NCBI GenBank assembly: GCA_019694345.1
Contig: JAIBCA010000095.1
Location: 1 to 53,074, forward strand
Length of the DNA: 53,074 nt
Source: Pyrinomonadaceae bacterium
GTDB lineage: Bacteria; Acidobacteriota; Blastocatellia; Pyrinomonadales; Pyrinomonadaceae
Reading direction: 5' to 3'
A program made the translations under genes and the position numbers. Below, piece after piece: positions 1 through 7,948 of this stretch. Within the stretch, counting starts at the first letter, position 1. Every line of letters begins with the position of its first letter. The notes beneath the pieces were generated by a model. It ran no database searches. It was not told the DNA's origin and was given only the letters and a program-made list of their open reading frames with translations.

Positions 1-918
1 ATGAAGCAATTGGCGGCCTTTTACGCGATCGGGCTCGTCATTATCACGTCGATCGCAGTTTCCGTTTTCGCTCAGAACAAGGCAGTTGAAACACTGCCGG
101 AGGTCAGCGTCGATCGCACTGCGAGCGGCACTGCACTCAACACGGCGAAAACAGACATCCAGCGCGTCGTCCTGAATCTCGGGGCGACCGGCAAGGTCGA
201 GGTCACGATCAACAATCCGACCGATCGCTTCGGCGACGCGGATTTTATCGGGATCGACGCCCTCGGTAACGAGGCAGCCCGTCAGACGATCGAGTTATCG
301 CCCGGCATGAACGCAACGGTTCAGTTGGCCGATATCTTTAAGTCTGACGAAGCCGGCAGTTGGGCGTTTATCAAGGTCCAGGTGTCGGTGCGTCCGACCT
401 TTGACCTCGACCTTTCGGCAAGGACCAACCCGATCGCATTCTTTTCGCAGCAGTCGAGTCAGTGGGGTTCGAATAAACTCGGAACCTGCCGATATGACAC
501 AATAAAAAGTGCCGGCTGTGCGATAACGGCGATCTCAATGGCGGGTTCGAGCCGGGCGACCGGCCTCAACCCGGCGACGATGAATACGTATCTGACGAAC
601 AACGGCGGCTACAGCAGCGGTTGTCTGGTCAACTGGAGCAAGGCGGCTGATTTTGACGGCACGGCCGGCTTCAAATACGTAGGCAGCGGAACGGTCAAGT
701 CGGTGTCGAGTTTGAAATCGAACATCGACGCCGGGAATTATCTCGTGACCCGTTCGTCCAGATTTACCAACCACTATGTCGTAATAGTCGGTTATGACAA
801 TCAGGGCACGGCGATCGGAGATTTTTTCTACTACGATCCGTGGGACGTGAACGCAACCAAGCGAAAGGTCGGTGACGGCTGGGTGTCAACGGCAAGTGCG
901 ACGCAGATCTATCGGTAA
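1..918 (+). CDS. Secreted C39-like cysteine peptidase family protein
   Basis: Residues 1-24 form a signal peptide (Lys near the start, a long hydrophobic core, SVFA before Gln25), so the product is exported. Residues about 45-140 look like a beta-rich domain of unknown role. Residues about 143-305 resemble the peptidase C39-like (C39_2) fold: the FFSQ...WG opening, AGCAITAISM carrying the probable nucleophile Cys173, NHYVVIVGYD carrying His258, and YYDPW carrying Asp279. That is a plausible Cys-His-Asp triad. The substrate cannot be told; related domains cleave peptides, sometimes leader peptides, but no ABC exporter is fused here. The ATG is the first base of the window, so a further upstream start cannot be excluded, although the signal peptide argues for this one. 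A hairpin terminator follows. Confidence 0.8.
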   Translation: MKQLAAFYAIGLVIITSIAVSVFAQNKAVETLPEVSVDRTASGTALNTAKTDIQRVVLNLGATGKVEVTINNPTDRFGDADFIGIDALGNEAARQTIELSPGMNATVQLADIFKSDEAGSWAFIKVQVSVRPTFDLDLSARTNPIAFFSQQSSQWGSNKLGTCRYDTIKSAGCAITAISMAGSSRATGLNPATMNTYLTNNGGYSSGCLVNWSKAADFDGTAGFKYVGSGTVKSVSSLKSNIDAGNYLVTRSSRFTNHYVVIVGYDNQGTAIGDFFYYDPWDVNATKRKVGDGWVSTASATQIYR

Positions 919-943
919 ATTTCCGGTAGTTGCCGCAACTAGA

Positions 944-969
944 AAGGGCTGTCCGCAAGGGCAGCCCTT
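944..969 (+). terminator. Rho-independent terminator after the C39-like gene
   Basis: AAGGGCTG and CAGCCCTT form a perfect 8-bp stem around a 10-nt loop, followed by CTTTG. It lies 25 nt after the stop codon of the rightward gene and before the 3' end of the convergent mtgA. The T-run is short, so it may be a modest terminator. Confidence 0.65.
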
Positions 970-996
970 CTTTGTCGAGATCATCTGTATGGGATC

Positions 997-1767
997 CTAC
1001 TTTTCCGAATACGCGAGCTTTATCGAGTTCATTCCGCGGAGGATCACACGCTGGCGGCGGACCACGCGTTTGCGGTTCTTGGCCGGGTTGAAAACGTTGA
1101 GCGGGCTCGGGATCATCGCAGCGAGAAACGCGGCGTCCTCACGCGACAGGTCGGAGGCACTCTTTTTGAAATAGTATCGCGAGGCAGCCTCGGCCCCGTA
1201 GATGCCGTCGCCCCACTCGATTATGTTGAGATACAGCTCGAGGATCCGTTTTTTGGTCAGTTCGCGTTCCAGGAAGTATGTATAGACCGCCTCGCGTCCC
1301 TTGCGTAAAAAGTTGCGGTCCTCCGATAAGAACAGGTTCTTTGCCAATTGCTGGGTAACGGTCGAAGCCCCGCGTTTGAAGCTCGGCATCGGCGGTATCC
1401 AGTCGTTCGGGTCGTAGTCGCCTTCTTCTTTGGCTTCTTTTTCGCCCTCTTTAACTGCCTCGTCCCAGGCGGCCTGAATGGCATCCCAGTCGAACCCGTT
1501 ATGTTGAAAGAAGCGTGAATCTTCGCCGGCAAGCACGGCTCGTTGAAGGTTTGGCGATATCTGTTCGATCGGCATCCAGATCATCGCTTTTTTCGGCTCG
1601 CGGCCCTCGGCTCGCGCCTCGGAAATGCGGTATTCGATCATCGACGAGGTGGTCGGATTCTCTGTCCGCAGACGCGAGATCGCCGGAAACGTGATCAGCT
1701 CGTAGCCGATCCATACTGCCACGGCCCCGACGAAGATGATAAAAAGCAATTTGGTCCAGTACCACAT
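997..1767 (-). CDS. mtgA: Monofunctional biosynthetic peptidoglycan transglycosylase (GT51)
   Basis: The enzyme polymerises lipid II into glycan strands at the outer face of the inner membrane. An N-terminal membrane anchor spans about residues 5-24. The GT51 signatures are present in order: AGEDSRFFQHNGFDW with the catalytic Glu82, RGASTVTQQLAKNLFLS (132-148), and ILELYLNIIEWGDGIYGAEAA. No transpeptidase domain follows, and 256 residues fits MtgA. Between the first two motifs sits a charged stretch (about 100-130, rich in Glu and Lys) that looks longer than in typical homologues. The gene is divergent from glgC across a 175-bp spacer with inverted repeats. Confidence 0.93.
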   Translation of the reverse strand: MWYWTKLLFIIFVGAVAVWIGYELITFPAISRLRTENPTTSSMIEYRISEARAEGREPKKAMIWMPIEQISPNLQRAVLAGEDSRFFQHNGFDWDAIQAAWDEAVKEGEKEAKEEGDYDPNDWIPPMPSFKRGASTVTQQLAKNLFLSEDRNFLRKGREAVYTYFLERELTKKRILELYLNIIEWGDGIYGAEAASRYYFKKSASDLSREDAAFLAAMIPSPLNVFNPAKNRKRVVRRQRVILRGMNSIKLAYSEK

Positions 1768-1797
1768 CGTTAGTCGTAAATATTAAATCGTGGTTGT

Positions 1798-1937
1798 GAA
1801 ATAGTAAATCGCGGAACGGGTTTCACTCGCGATCAGCGGTGAGCGGCGACGGCGGGCCAAGTGTGCCGCCCGGCACTCCGGGCGGGTGAAATTTGCATTA
1901 AACTGTTTACTATTCACGATTCTGGATTTACTATTTC
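1798..1937. repeat. Inverted-repeat-bearing spacer between mtgA and glgC
   Basis: GAAATAGTAAATC at 1798-1810 is repeated as its exact reverse complement at 1925-1937. Degenerate copies of the same A/T-rich word occur nearby (AAATATTAAATCGTGG around 1778; TTTACTATTCACG around 1908). The intervening DNA is GC-rich and can fold locally (GCCGCCCGGC...CCGGGCGG). The spacer must hold the divergent promoters of mtgA and glgC, so these could be operator sites or simply a local repeat family. Confidence 0.5.
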
Positions 1938-1942
1938 TCATT

Positions 1943-3238
1943 ATGGGTCAATACGATAATGTCGTTGCAGTAGTTCTCGGGGGCGGTGCGGGTTCGCGGC
2001 TTTTTCCGCTGACTCACGAACGGTCTAAACCGGCGGTCCCGCTGGGCGGAACGTATCGTTTGATCGACGTTCCGGTTTCGAATTGCATCAACTCAAATAT
2101 CACCCAGATCTTTGTCCTGACCCAGTACAATTCGGCGTCGCTTAACCGGCACATTTCGCGAACGTACCGCTTTTCGAGTTTTTCGACCGGTTTTGTCGAG
2201 GTCCTTGCCGCCGAACAGACCAAGGATAATCCTGAGTGGTTTCAGGGCACTGCCGACGCGGTTCGCCAGATGCTGCCGCACTTGCGTGACTGGCACGTCG
2301 ATACCCTTTTGATCCTATCGGGCGACCACCTCTATCGGATGGATTACCGTAAGTTTCTCGACCGGCATTTCAGCACGGGAGCGGACCTGACCGTTTCGGT
2401 GGTGCCTTGCCGGCCGGACGAAGCGGGCGAGTTTGGCTTGTTGAAGACCGACCCCCAAGGGGCAATCGTTGAATTCAAGGAAAAACCTAAAGGGGCCGAC
2501 CTCGAACAAATGAGGGTCGATACGACGAATTTTGGCCTGGATCCTGAATCGGCGGTGAAACGCCCTTTTCTGGCCTCGATGGGGATCTACGTATTCAATT
2601 ACAACAAACTCGTTGACCTGCTGAAGATGGACAGCTCGTGGGTGGATTTTGGGCGTGAGATCATCCCGGCGGCGATCGACAAGTACAACGTCCAGGCACA
2701 TCTTTTCAAGGACTATTGGGAAGACATCGGTACGATCAAGGCATTTTATGAGGCAAATCTGGACCTTGCCTCGCCGCTGCCGAAATTCAACTTCTTTAAT
2801 GCGGAATCGCCCATCTATACCCGCAGCCGGTATCTGCCGCCTTCGAAAATGCAAGACTGCGATATCGACAATTCGATGGTCAGCGAGGGCTGTATCCTGA
2901 ACGGCGTAAAGGCCCGACGCTCGATAATCGGCCTCCGATGCCGGATCGACCAGGGCACGACGATCGAGGATTCGATCATAATGGGCTCGGACTTTCTCGA
3001 ATCGATCGAAGAGATGCGTGAAAAGATGTCTGCCGGGAAACCGCCGATCGGGATCGGCCGAAATACGGTGATAAAACGGGCGATAATCGATAAGAACGTA
3101 AGGATCGGCAACAACGTCCGGCTGGTGAACAAGGACGGCATCGAACACCTCGACCACGAAAGCAAGTCGTTCTACATCCGCGAGGGCATCATCATCGTCC
3201 CCAAAAATGCCACGATCCCGGACGGCACTGAGATCTGA
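1943..3238 (+). CDS. glgC: Glucose-1-phosphate adenylyltransferase (ADP-glucose pyrophosphorylase)
   Basis: It makes ADP-glucose from glucose-1-phosphate and ATP, the committed step of glycogen synthesis. The N-terminal nucleotidyltransferase domain shows [25 protein letters not shown] and [14 protein letters not shown]. The substrate region has the FKEKP motif and [16 protein letters not shown], and the C-terminal left-handed beta helix has hexapeptide-like repeats ([22 protein letters not shown]). The style resembles the cyanobacterial/plant branch. I start at MGQYDN, 431 residues. The frame runs 19 codons further upstream, but that stretch is an implausible hydrophobic tail lying in the repeat spacer. 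It ends 2 bp from the convergent VWFA gene. The GH15 gene at 22.8 kb acts on related alpha-glucans. Confidence 0.95.
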   Translation: MGQYDNVVAVVLGGGAGSRLFPLTHERSKPAVPLGGTYRLIDVPVSNCINSNITQIFVLTQYNSASLNRHISRTYRFSSFSTGFVEVLAAEQTKDNPEWFQGTADAVRQMLPHLRDWHVDTLLILSGDHLYRMDYRKFLDRHFSTGADLTVSVVPCRPDEAGEFGLLKTDPQGAIVEFKEKPKGADLEQMRVDTTNFGLDPESAVKRPFLASMGIYVFNYNKLVDLLKMDSSWVDFGREIIPAAIDKYNVQAHLFKDYWEDIGTIKAFYEANLDLASPLPKFNFFNAESPIYTRSRYLPPSKMQDCDIDNSMVSEGCILNGVKARRSIIGLRCRIDQGTTIEDSIIMGSDFLESIEEMREKMSAGKPPIGIGRNTVIKRAIIDKNVRIGNNVRLVNKDGIEHLDHESKSFYIREGIIIVPKNATIPDGTEI

Positions 3239-3240
3239 CG

Positions 3241-4395
3241 CTATCGTCGCGGACGTTCGCGGCGATTTAAGTACCCCTCACGAGCGCGGACGACCAGGCC
3301 CGGACGGTCGACCTTGACCTTTACGTTGGTTCGCCGCCCCGCGATACGCTCGGTCGACGGATAATAGCCGATACTGTAAAATTCGCGCAATTCGCTTGCG
3401 ATCTTGGAATACGCAGCAGCGAGGTTACCCAGGGTCGAAGCGTCATACCTGCGTCCGCCGGTTCGCACGGCAAGCGAATCGAGATACTCTTCGGCACGGC
3501 GATATTCTTCGGCTGTCGTTCCTTGATTGCCCGCCGATCCAACGCCCGGGACCGGTGATCGGCCGGGAATGCCGCTCGTGGGCGGTAAAGTGTCTCGGAC
3601 CGGTGGCGGGCCGCCAAGGATCGTTCCGTTCTTCATCGCCTGTACGTCGGCAAACGTGTCGTAGCGGATCGTATAGATCAGGGCATCGAGCTCCATCGCG
3701 TCGTCGAGGTTGTTGAGGTCATTGACGCGCCGGCTCGTGGTATCAACTCCGTCGGTAAATAGGATGATCGCTTTACGGCCGGTGATCCGCCGCATTCGGT
3801 CGTTTATGGTCAGGTCCACCGCCTCATAGAGACTTGTGCCGGTCGATATTTGCGTCCGTTTGATCGCCTGATAGATGGACTTTCGATCGCTCGTCGCCTC
3901 GCAGAGCATGTGGACGTCCTGATCGAATGAGATGACCATGACCTTATCCTGCGGCCTAAGCTGATCGATGAAGGCAATTGCCGCCGATTGGATCTCGGCG
4001 ATCTTGAAGGTCGTCGAGTAACTCATATCCAGCATGAGCGCGACCGTGAACGGCTCGTTCTCATTGGCGAACAGTGCGATCTGCTGGCTGACGCCGTCCT
4101 CAGACACGGCAAAGTTCTCGCGGGCAAGCCCGGCAACGAAACGGCCCTTCTTGTCCATCACGCGGATCGGCACCGAGACAAGCTGGGTTTCGACCTTGAT
4201 AATGTCATCATCGGCGGGTAAGGCGGGCGGCACAGCTGCGATGGCCTCGGCGGGCGTCGGCGTCGGGACAGCGGCCGGCGGACGTTCGTTCGATCGCCCA
4301 TTGCCGCCCGGCGTCACGCGGCCTGATTGGGCGAACACCGCCGGAACGGTGACGATCGCTATCAGGAGGAATATCTTAATACTGCGTCTTAGCAT
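3241..4395 (-). CDS. Exported VWFA-domain protein, acidobacterial type (paralogue 1)
   Basis: Residues 1-22 form a signal peptide ending VFAQ, followed by a Pro/Ala-rich linker to about residue 62. The core then matches the acidobacterial VWFA-related family (TIGR03436-like): VETQLVSVPIRVMDKKGRFV..L..ENFAVSEDG, then the VWA domain. The MIDAS metal site is intact, with DMSYS at 123-127, a Thr in GTSLYEAV and an Asp in FTDGVDTTS. A Pro/Gly-rich insert follows YTIRYDTF, then a C-terminal region with FYSIGYYPS. The likely role is metal-dependent protein binding in the periplasm or outside the cell; partners are unknown. It is a close paralogue of the next gene, in the same orientation, 120 bp apart. 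Confidence 0.85.
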   Translation of the reverse strand: MLRRSIKIFLLIAIVTVPAVFAQSGRVTPGGNGRSNERPPAAVPTPTPAEAIAAVPPALPADDDIIKVETQLVSVPIRVMDKKGRFVAGLARENFAVSEDGVSQQIALFANENEPFTVALMLDMSYSTTFKIAEIQSAAIAFIDQLRPQDKVMVISFDQDVHMLCEATSDRKSIYQAIKRTQISTGTSLYEAVDLTINDRMRRITGRKAIILFTDGVDTTSRRVNDLNNLDDAMELDALIYTIRYDTFADVQAMKNGTILGGPPPVRDTLPPTSGIPGRSPVPGVGSAGNQGTTAEEYRRAEEYLDSLAVRTGGRRYDASTLGNLAAAYSKIASELREFYSIGYYPSTERIAGRRTNVKVKVDRPGLVVRAREGYLNRRERPRR

Positions 4396-4460
4396 CTAAC
4401 AAAACGGCGTTCAGATCACCTCTTACGATGCGGTTGGCAAGGGCAAAAGATGCAAACGGC

Positions 4461-4488
4461 AAAAAAAGAAGCCGGGGCTTGCCCGGCT
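4461..4488 (-). terminator. Terminator of VWFA paralogue 2
   Basis: AGCCGGG (4470-4476) pairs with CCCGGCT (4482-4488) around a 5-nt loop. Read leftward, the stem is followed by TTCTTTTTTT. It lies just after the stop codon of the leftward VWFA gene, so the two VWFA paralogues are probably separate transcripts. Confidence 0.85.
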
Positions 4489-4515
4489 CCTTGGTCTGCG
4501 AGATCCTCGGCGTTG

Positions 4516-5733
4516 TCATTTGCCCGCCAGAGTGCGGTCGGTTTGACCGACTATGTAGCTATTTTTGGCCCTAACGACGACGTCGGGACGCATTACCCGA
4601 ATTTTGATCTGTTTGCGTTCGCCGACCTTGCCAACGACATCGGGATAGTAACCCAGCGAATATTGGCGACGCAGTTCTTCGGCGATGCCGGAAAATGCCG
4701 CGTCGATGTTCATCAGGGACGACGCCTCGAATGCACGGCCGCCGCTATTGGCCGCCAGGGTCTCGAGATACTTGCGGCCTGTGTCATATTCGCCGGAACT
4801 GCCGCCACGACGGCCGCCACCGCCGCCCGTGCCGACATTAACGTTACCGCCGGTCAGGATCGCCCCGAGGATGTCCCCAAAAGTGACCCGGCCGCCGGAA
4901 CCTCGGGGCCCGGTCGGCGGAAAGGTCCGCCCCGTGCCCATATCTCGGGACGTGTCGTAACGGATCGTGTAGAAAAGAGCGTCAACCTCTTCGGTGTCCT
5001 TGATGGTGCTCTGAAATGTCGCCCGCTTTGACGTTGTATCGACCCCGTCCGTGAAAAGCACGACCGCCTTGCGCCCGCGGATCTGGCGGAGTTCCTGATT
5101 GATCGCGTAATCGACCGCCTCATACAATCCGGTGCCATCGCCGAACTGTGCCTGACGTATCGCGTCGCGAAGCTGATACCGGTTATTCGTCGGCGGGCAA
5201 AGGACATTAACGTTTTGATCGAATGAGATCACCATCACCCTGTCAGCGGGGCGAAGCTTGTCAACAAAGGTGATCGCTGCCTGCTGGATCTCATCGATGC
5301 GAAACTGAGTCGAGGGGCTGACGTCGATCAAAAGTACTACGGTGAAAGGCTGCTCGACCGACTGAAAGTAGTCGACCTTTTGCTCGACGCCATTCTCGAA
5401 TATTTTGAAATCTTGCTGACGAAGCCCGGAGATGAACCGGCCGTCACGGTCAAGCACCGAGACCGGCATCGTGACCAGATTGGTTTCGACCTTGATCACC
5501 TCGTTTTCGTCAAAGATGTCGGGCGTCGCGGTCGCCTCGGGCTTCGGCGACGGCGCGTTTCTGCCGCCCTGCAAAACCGGCGGGCCGCCCTGGCTTTTGG
5601 AATAGGTATCGTTACCGAGTGTCGGGGGCACCGGCGTCGAGGCAACACGCGGACGTGTCGAAGTATTCGACTGGGCCGCCGCAAAACTCACCGAAATGCC
5701 GAGAAATATGACTCCAAGCAGCGTTTTTTTCAT
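4516..5733 (-). CDS. Exported VWFA-domain protein, acidobacterial type (paralogue 2)
   Basis: Start chosen at MKKTLLGVIFLGISVSFA, a textbook signal peptide; the frame continues 13 codons upstream without adding anything plausible. The architecture copies paralogue 1: a linker rich in Thr/Pro, EVIKVETNLVTMPVSVLDRDGRFI, a FKIFENG motif, then a VWA domain with intact MIDAS (DVSPS, GTGLYEAVDY, LFTDGVDTTS). It ends with EELRRQYSLGYYP. Where paralogue 1 has a Pro-rich insert, this one has a Gly-rich one (NVNVGTGGGGGRRGG). The pair looks like a tandem duplication in which the insert diverged fastest. Function is unknown beyond probable cation-dependent protein binding outside the cytoplasm. Confidence 0.85.
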   Translation of the reverse strand: MKKTLLGVIFLGISVSFAAAQSNTSTRPRVASTPVPPTLGNDTYSKSQGGPPVLQGGRNAPSPKPEATATPDIFDENEVIKVETNLVTMPVSVLDRDGRFISGLRQQDFKIFENGVEQKVDYFQSVEQPFTVVLLIDVSPSTQFRIDEIQQAAITFVDKLRPADRVMVISFDQNVNVLCPPTNNRYQLRDAIRQAQFGDGTGLYEAVDYAINQELRQIRGRKAVVLFTDGVDTTSKRATFQSTIKDTEEVDALFYTIRYDTSRDMGTGRTFPPTGPRGSGGRVTFGDILGAILTGGNVNVGTGGGGGRRGGSSGEYDTGRKYLETLAANSGGRAFEASSLMNIDAAFSGIAEELRRQYSLGYYPDVVGKVGERKQIKIRVMRPDVVVRAKNSYIVGQTDRTLAGK

Positions 5734-5809
5734 CACGATCAAATCCCCGCCAAGCAGTTTTGACCAATGCAAGGCGGTCTCTTTGATTGTGCATTACAAA
5801 AAATCGTTG

Positions 5810-6925
5810 CTATGAATTTGCCTCGAGTGACGCGGCAGCGAGATCGTGAAAGCGCCGCCGCACCGAGTTGAGCAGAACGAACGGGAGTTCGTGGCAATGT
5901 GTCCGATTTGTCAGCAGGATAAAGACCCTTTCTTTGACCGGGTCGATCCAGAGGCTGGTGCCCGTAAAACCCAAATGGCCAAAGCTGGCAGGCGACATAT
6001 TTGTTCCGGCCGTTGACTCGGGCGTTGTCGCAAGCTGGAACCCGACCGAACGGTGCTCGTTGCCGCACGGTGAGAAATTGCGTTGAAACAGTTCGCAGAT
6101 ATCCGCCGACACGAGAGTGGAATATTCGGGCAAAAACTGATGAGCGAGCCTGAAAACATTATCCGCGGTCGAAAAAAGCCCCGCGTGGCCGGCAACTCCG
6201 CCCATAAAGTGTGCGTTGCCGTCATGCACCTCGCCCCAGATCACCTCGCTGCGAAAAGCTCCCGGCTTGATCGGAAGGTGGGGAAACTCGCTCTCGCAGG
6301 TCTGGCGTTCAAATCGATTGCCGGTTTCGCTGGCAGCCGTAAAGCGTCGGTATATGCTCGGCGGCCGAAAAAAGGTGCGATCGAGTGCAAGCGGTTCGAA
6401 GATCATCTCGATCGCCGCGTCGTCGAGATCGCGGCCCGTGACCCGCTCTATCAGTCGGCCGAGGGCAACGTAATTCAGATCGCTGTAGGTTACCGAGTCG
6501 TTCGATCTTAGGAGCGGCGTTCGGGCGATCTCGGCCACGATCGCGTCCGGTTCGTCAACGCACAGGTAAAGCGGCAGCCAGGCGGCGAGTCTTGAGGTAT
6601 GCGTCAGCATCTCGCCGACGGTGATCTCGTTCTTATCAGGCGCGGCAAAATCGAGCAGCAGATCGGCGACACGGTCATCGAGCGAGATCTCGCCCTGGTC
6701 GATCAGGATCGCACTCAGCAATCCGGTGACCAGAGGCTTTGTCAGGCTCGCGAGGTCATAAATCGTGTTCGGACCGGCATCGATCACCTCGGGTTCGATA
6801 ACGGCCCTCCCGACCGCGTCAACCGCGACAACGGTTCCCTTTTCGGCGACCAAATAGACGGCCGACGGAAAATCTCCGGCGGCGATCCGCTCCAGCAAAA
6901 GGTCTGAGACACTTTCGAACTTCAT
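5810..6925 (-). CDS. Serine hydrolase of the beta-lactamase / class C PBP superfamily
   Basis: The SxxK motif is in IYDLASLTKPL (Ser60-Lys63), the second motif is YSD at Tyr147 in YSDLNYVALGRLIERVTG, and a GHLGFTGTSLW stretch near the C-terminus provides the third (HxG) motif. I see no signal peptide, so a cytoplasmic esterase or peptidase-like hydrolase is more likely than a true beta-lactamase. Its start overlaps the stop of the upstream oxidoreductase by 4 nt (ATGA), implying translational coupling. Serine hydrolases of this family occur near cell-wall sugar or peptide recycling genes, but nothing here fixes the substrate. Confidence 0.82.
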   Translation of the reverse strand: MKFESVSDLLLERIAAGDFPSAVYLVAEKGTVVAVDAVGRAVIEPEVIDAGPNTIYDLASLTKPLVTGLLSAILIDQGEISLDDRVADLLLDFAAPDKNEITVGEMLTHTSRLAAWLPLYLCVDEPDAIVAEIARTPLLRSNDSVTYSDLNYVALGRLIERVTGRDLDDAAIEMIFEPLALDRTFFRPPSIYRRFTAASETGNRFERQTCESEFPHLPIKPGAFRSEVIWGEVHDGNAHFMGGVAGHAGLFSTADNVFRLAHQFLPEYSTLVSADICELFQRNFSPCGNEHRSVGFQLATTPESTAGTNMSPASFGHLGFTGTSLWIDPVKERVFILLTNRTHCHELPFVLLNSVRRRFHDLAAASLEANS

Positions 6926-7902
6926 TTGAGCGAGAGCCTCGACGCGTGACTTTCGATCTTTTCTAATACACCGACAGCCAATGCAAGTGCCCGCCGGCCG
7001 TCTTCGCCTGTAACGGGCGGTTGCGTATCTTTTTCGATCGACTCGAGAAATGCCGTGATCTCGGCCCTTAGCGGCTCGACATCATCGATCGCCAGCCGAT
7101 CGATCGATATCCCGAGCAGCGGATGAGCGGCTTCCGGATCGAGAGAGGTCAGCGAAGCAAATTTCGTCCCGTAATCAAGGACAGCATACGAATTTGTCTG
7201 GTAGAACCGCGTCTTTCGGATCTTTTCGGTTCCGATCCTCGACGCCGTGATATTTGCCACGGCGCCGTTCTCAAACTCGATGCGGGCATTCGCCGCGTCA
7301 ACCTTGTCCGAAACCACGGGAATACCGACCGCACGTATGTCGGCAACGGCAACGTCAGATCCGACGAGCCATTGGACCGCATCGAGGTCGTGGATCATCA
7401 CGTCAAGCACGACATCGACATCCAGCGAACGGTTCGGAAACGGCGAAACGCGATGAATCTCAAAATAGAGCGGGTTAGTGACCCTTGGCCGAAGGGCGAC
7501 CATCGCCGGATTGAATCGCTCAAGCTGGCCGGTCATCAATTTTGCGCCGGACGCGGCGGACGCGGCGATCATCCGATCGGCTTCGTCCAGCGTGAGGGCG
7601 ATCGGTTTTTCGACAAGGGCGTGAGTCCCGGCGGAAAGGAAAGCACAGGCGATCTCGCAATGAGTTTCGGTCGGTGTCGCGATCGAGACCATGTTCACCT
7701 TGCCGATCAGTTCTCGCCAATCCGTAAATGCAGCGCATCCATTGTCAGCTGCGACGGATGCGGCCGTGGCGGCATCCGAGTCACATACGCCGAGCATCTC
7801 GACCCGCCCTTCCGCCGCGATCTCCGCCAGATTTCGAGCGTGATGTCTGCCAAGGCTCCCGGTGCCGATCGCGGCCACGCGCAACTTTTGATCTATGCTC
7901 AT
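6922..7902 (-). CDS. Gfo/Idh/MocA family NAD(P)-dependent oxidoreductase
   Basis: An N-terminal Rossmann fold is clear from VAAIGTGSLGRHHARNL, and the family hallmark is ALVEKPIALTLDEAD (EKP at 98-100, with the probable catalytic Lys99). DVMIHDLDAVQWLVG follows in the C-terminal substrate domain. The 326-residue length is normal. Members oxidise or reduce sugars and cyclitols, often UDP-sugars, and the exact substrate cannot be told. It is the first gene of a coupled pair with the serine hydrolase and is divergent from the GT39-type glycosyltransferase across 46 bp, so a common role in envelope sugars is possible but is inference only. Confidence 0.88.
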   Translation of the reverse strand: MSIDQKLRVAAIGTGSLGRHHARNLAEIAAEGRVEMLGVCDSDAATAASVAADNGCAAFTDWRELIGKVNMVSIATPTETHCEIACAFLSAGTHALVEKPIALTLDEADRMIAASAASGAKLMTGQLERFNPAMVALRPRVTNPLYFEIHRVSPFPNRSLDVDVVLDVMIHDLDAVQWLVGSDVAVADIRAVGIPVVSDKVDAANARIEFENGAVANITASRIGTEKIRKTRFYQTNSYAVLDYGTKFASLTSLDPEAAHPLLGISIDRLAIDDVEPLRAEITAFLESIEKDTQPPVTGEDGRRALALAVGVLEKIESHASRLSLK

Positions 7903-7948
7903 AATTTGATAACAAGCTGTTTTTCAGCAATACTTTACATTCTTATAG

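Noticed and set aside
1886..1942. Upstream extension of glgC by 19 codons.
   Set aside because: It lies in the repeat-bearing spacer, is hydrophobic without a reason, and family N-termini start near MGQYDN.
2315..3157. Long antisense frame (280 codons) inside glgC.
   Set aside because: It mirrors the codon structure of glgC, which is a clear family member; no family likeness on the other strand.
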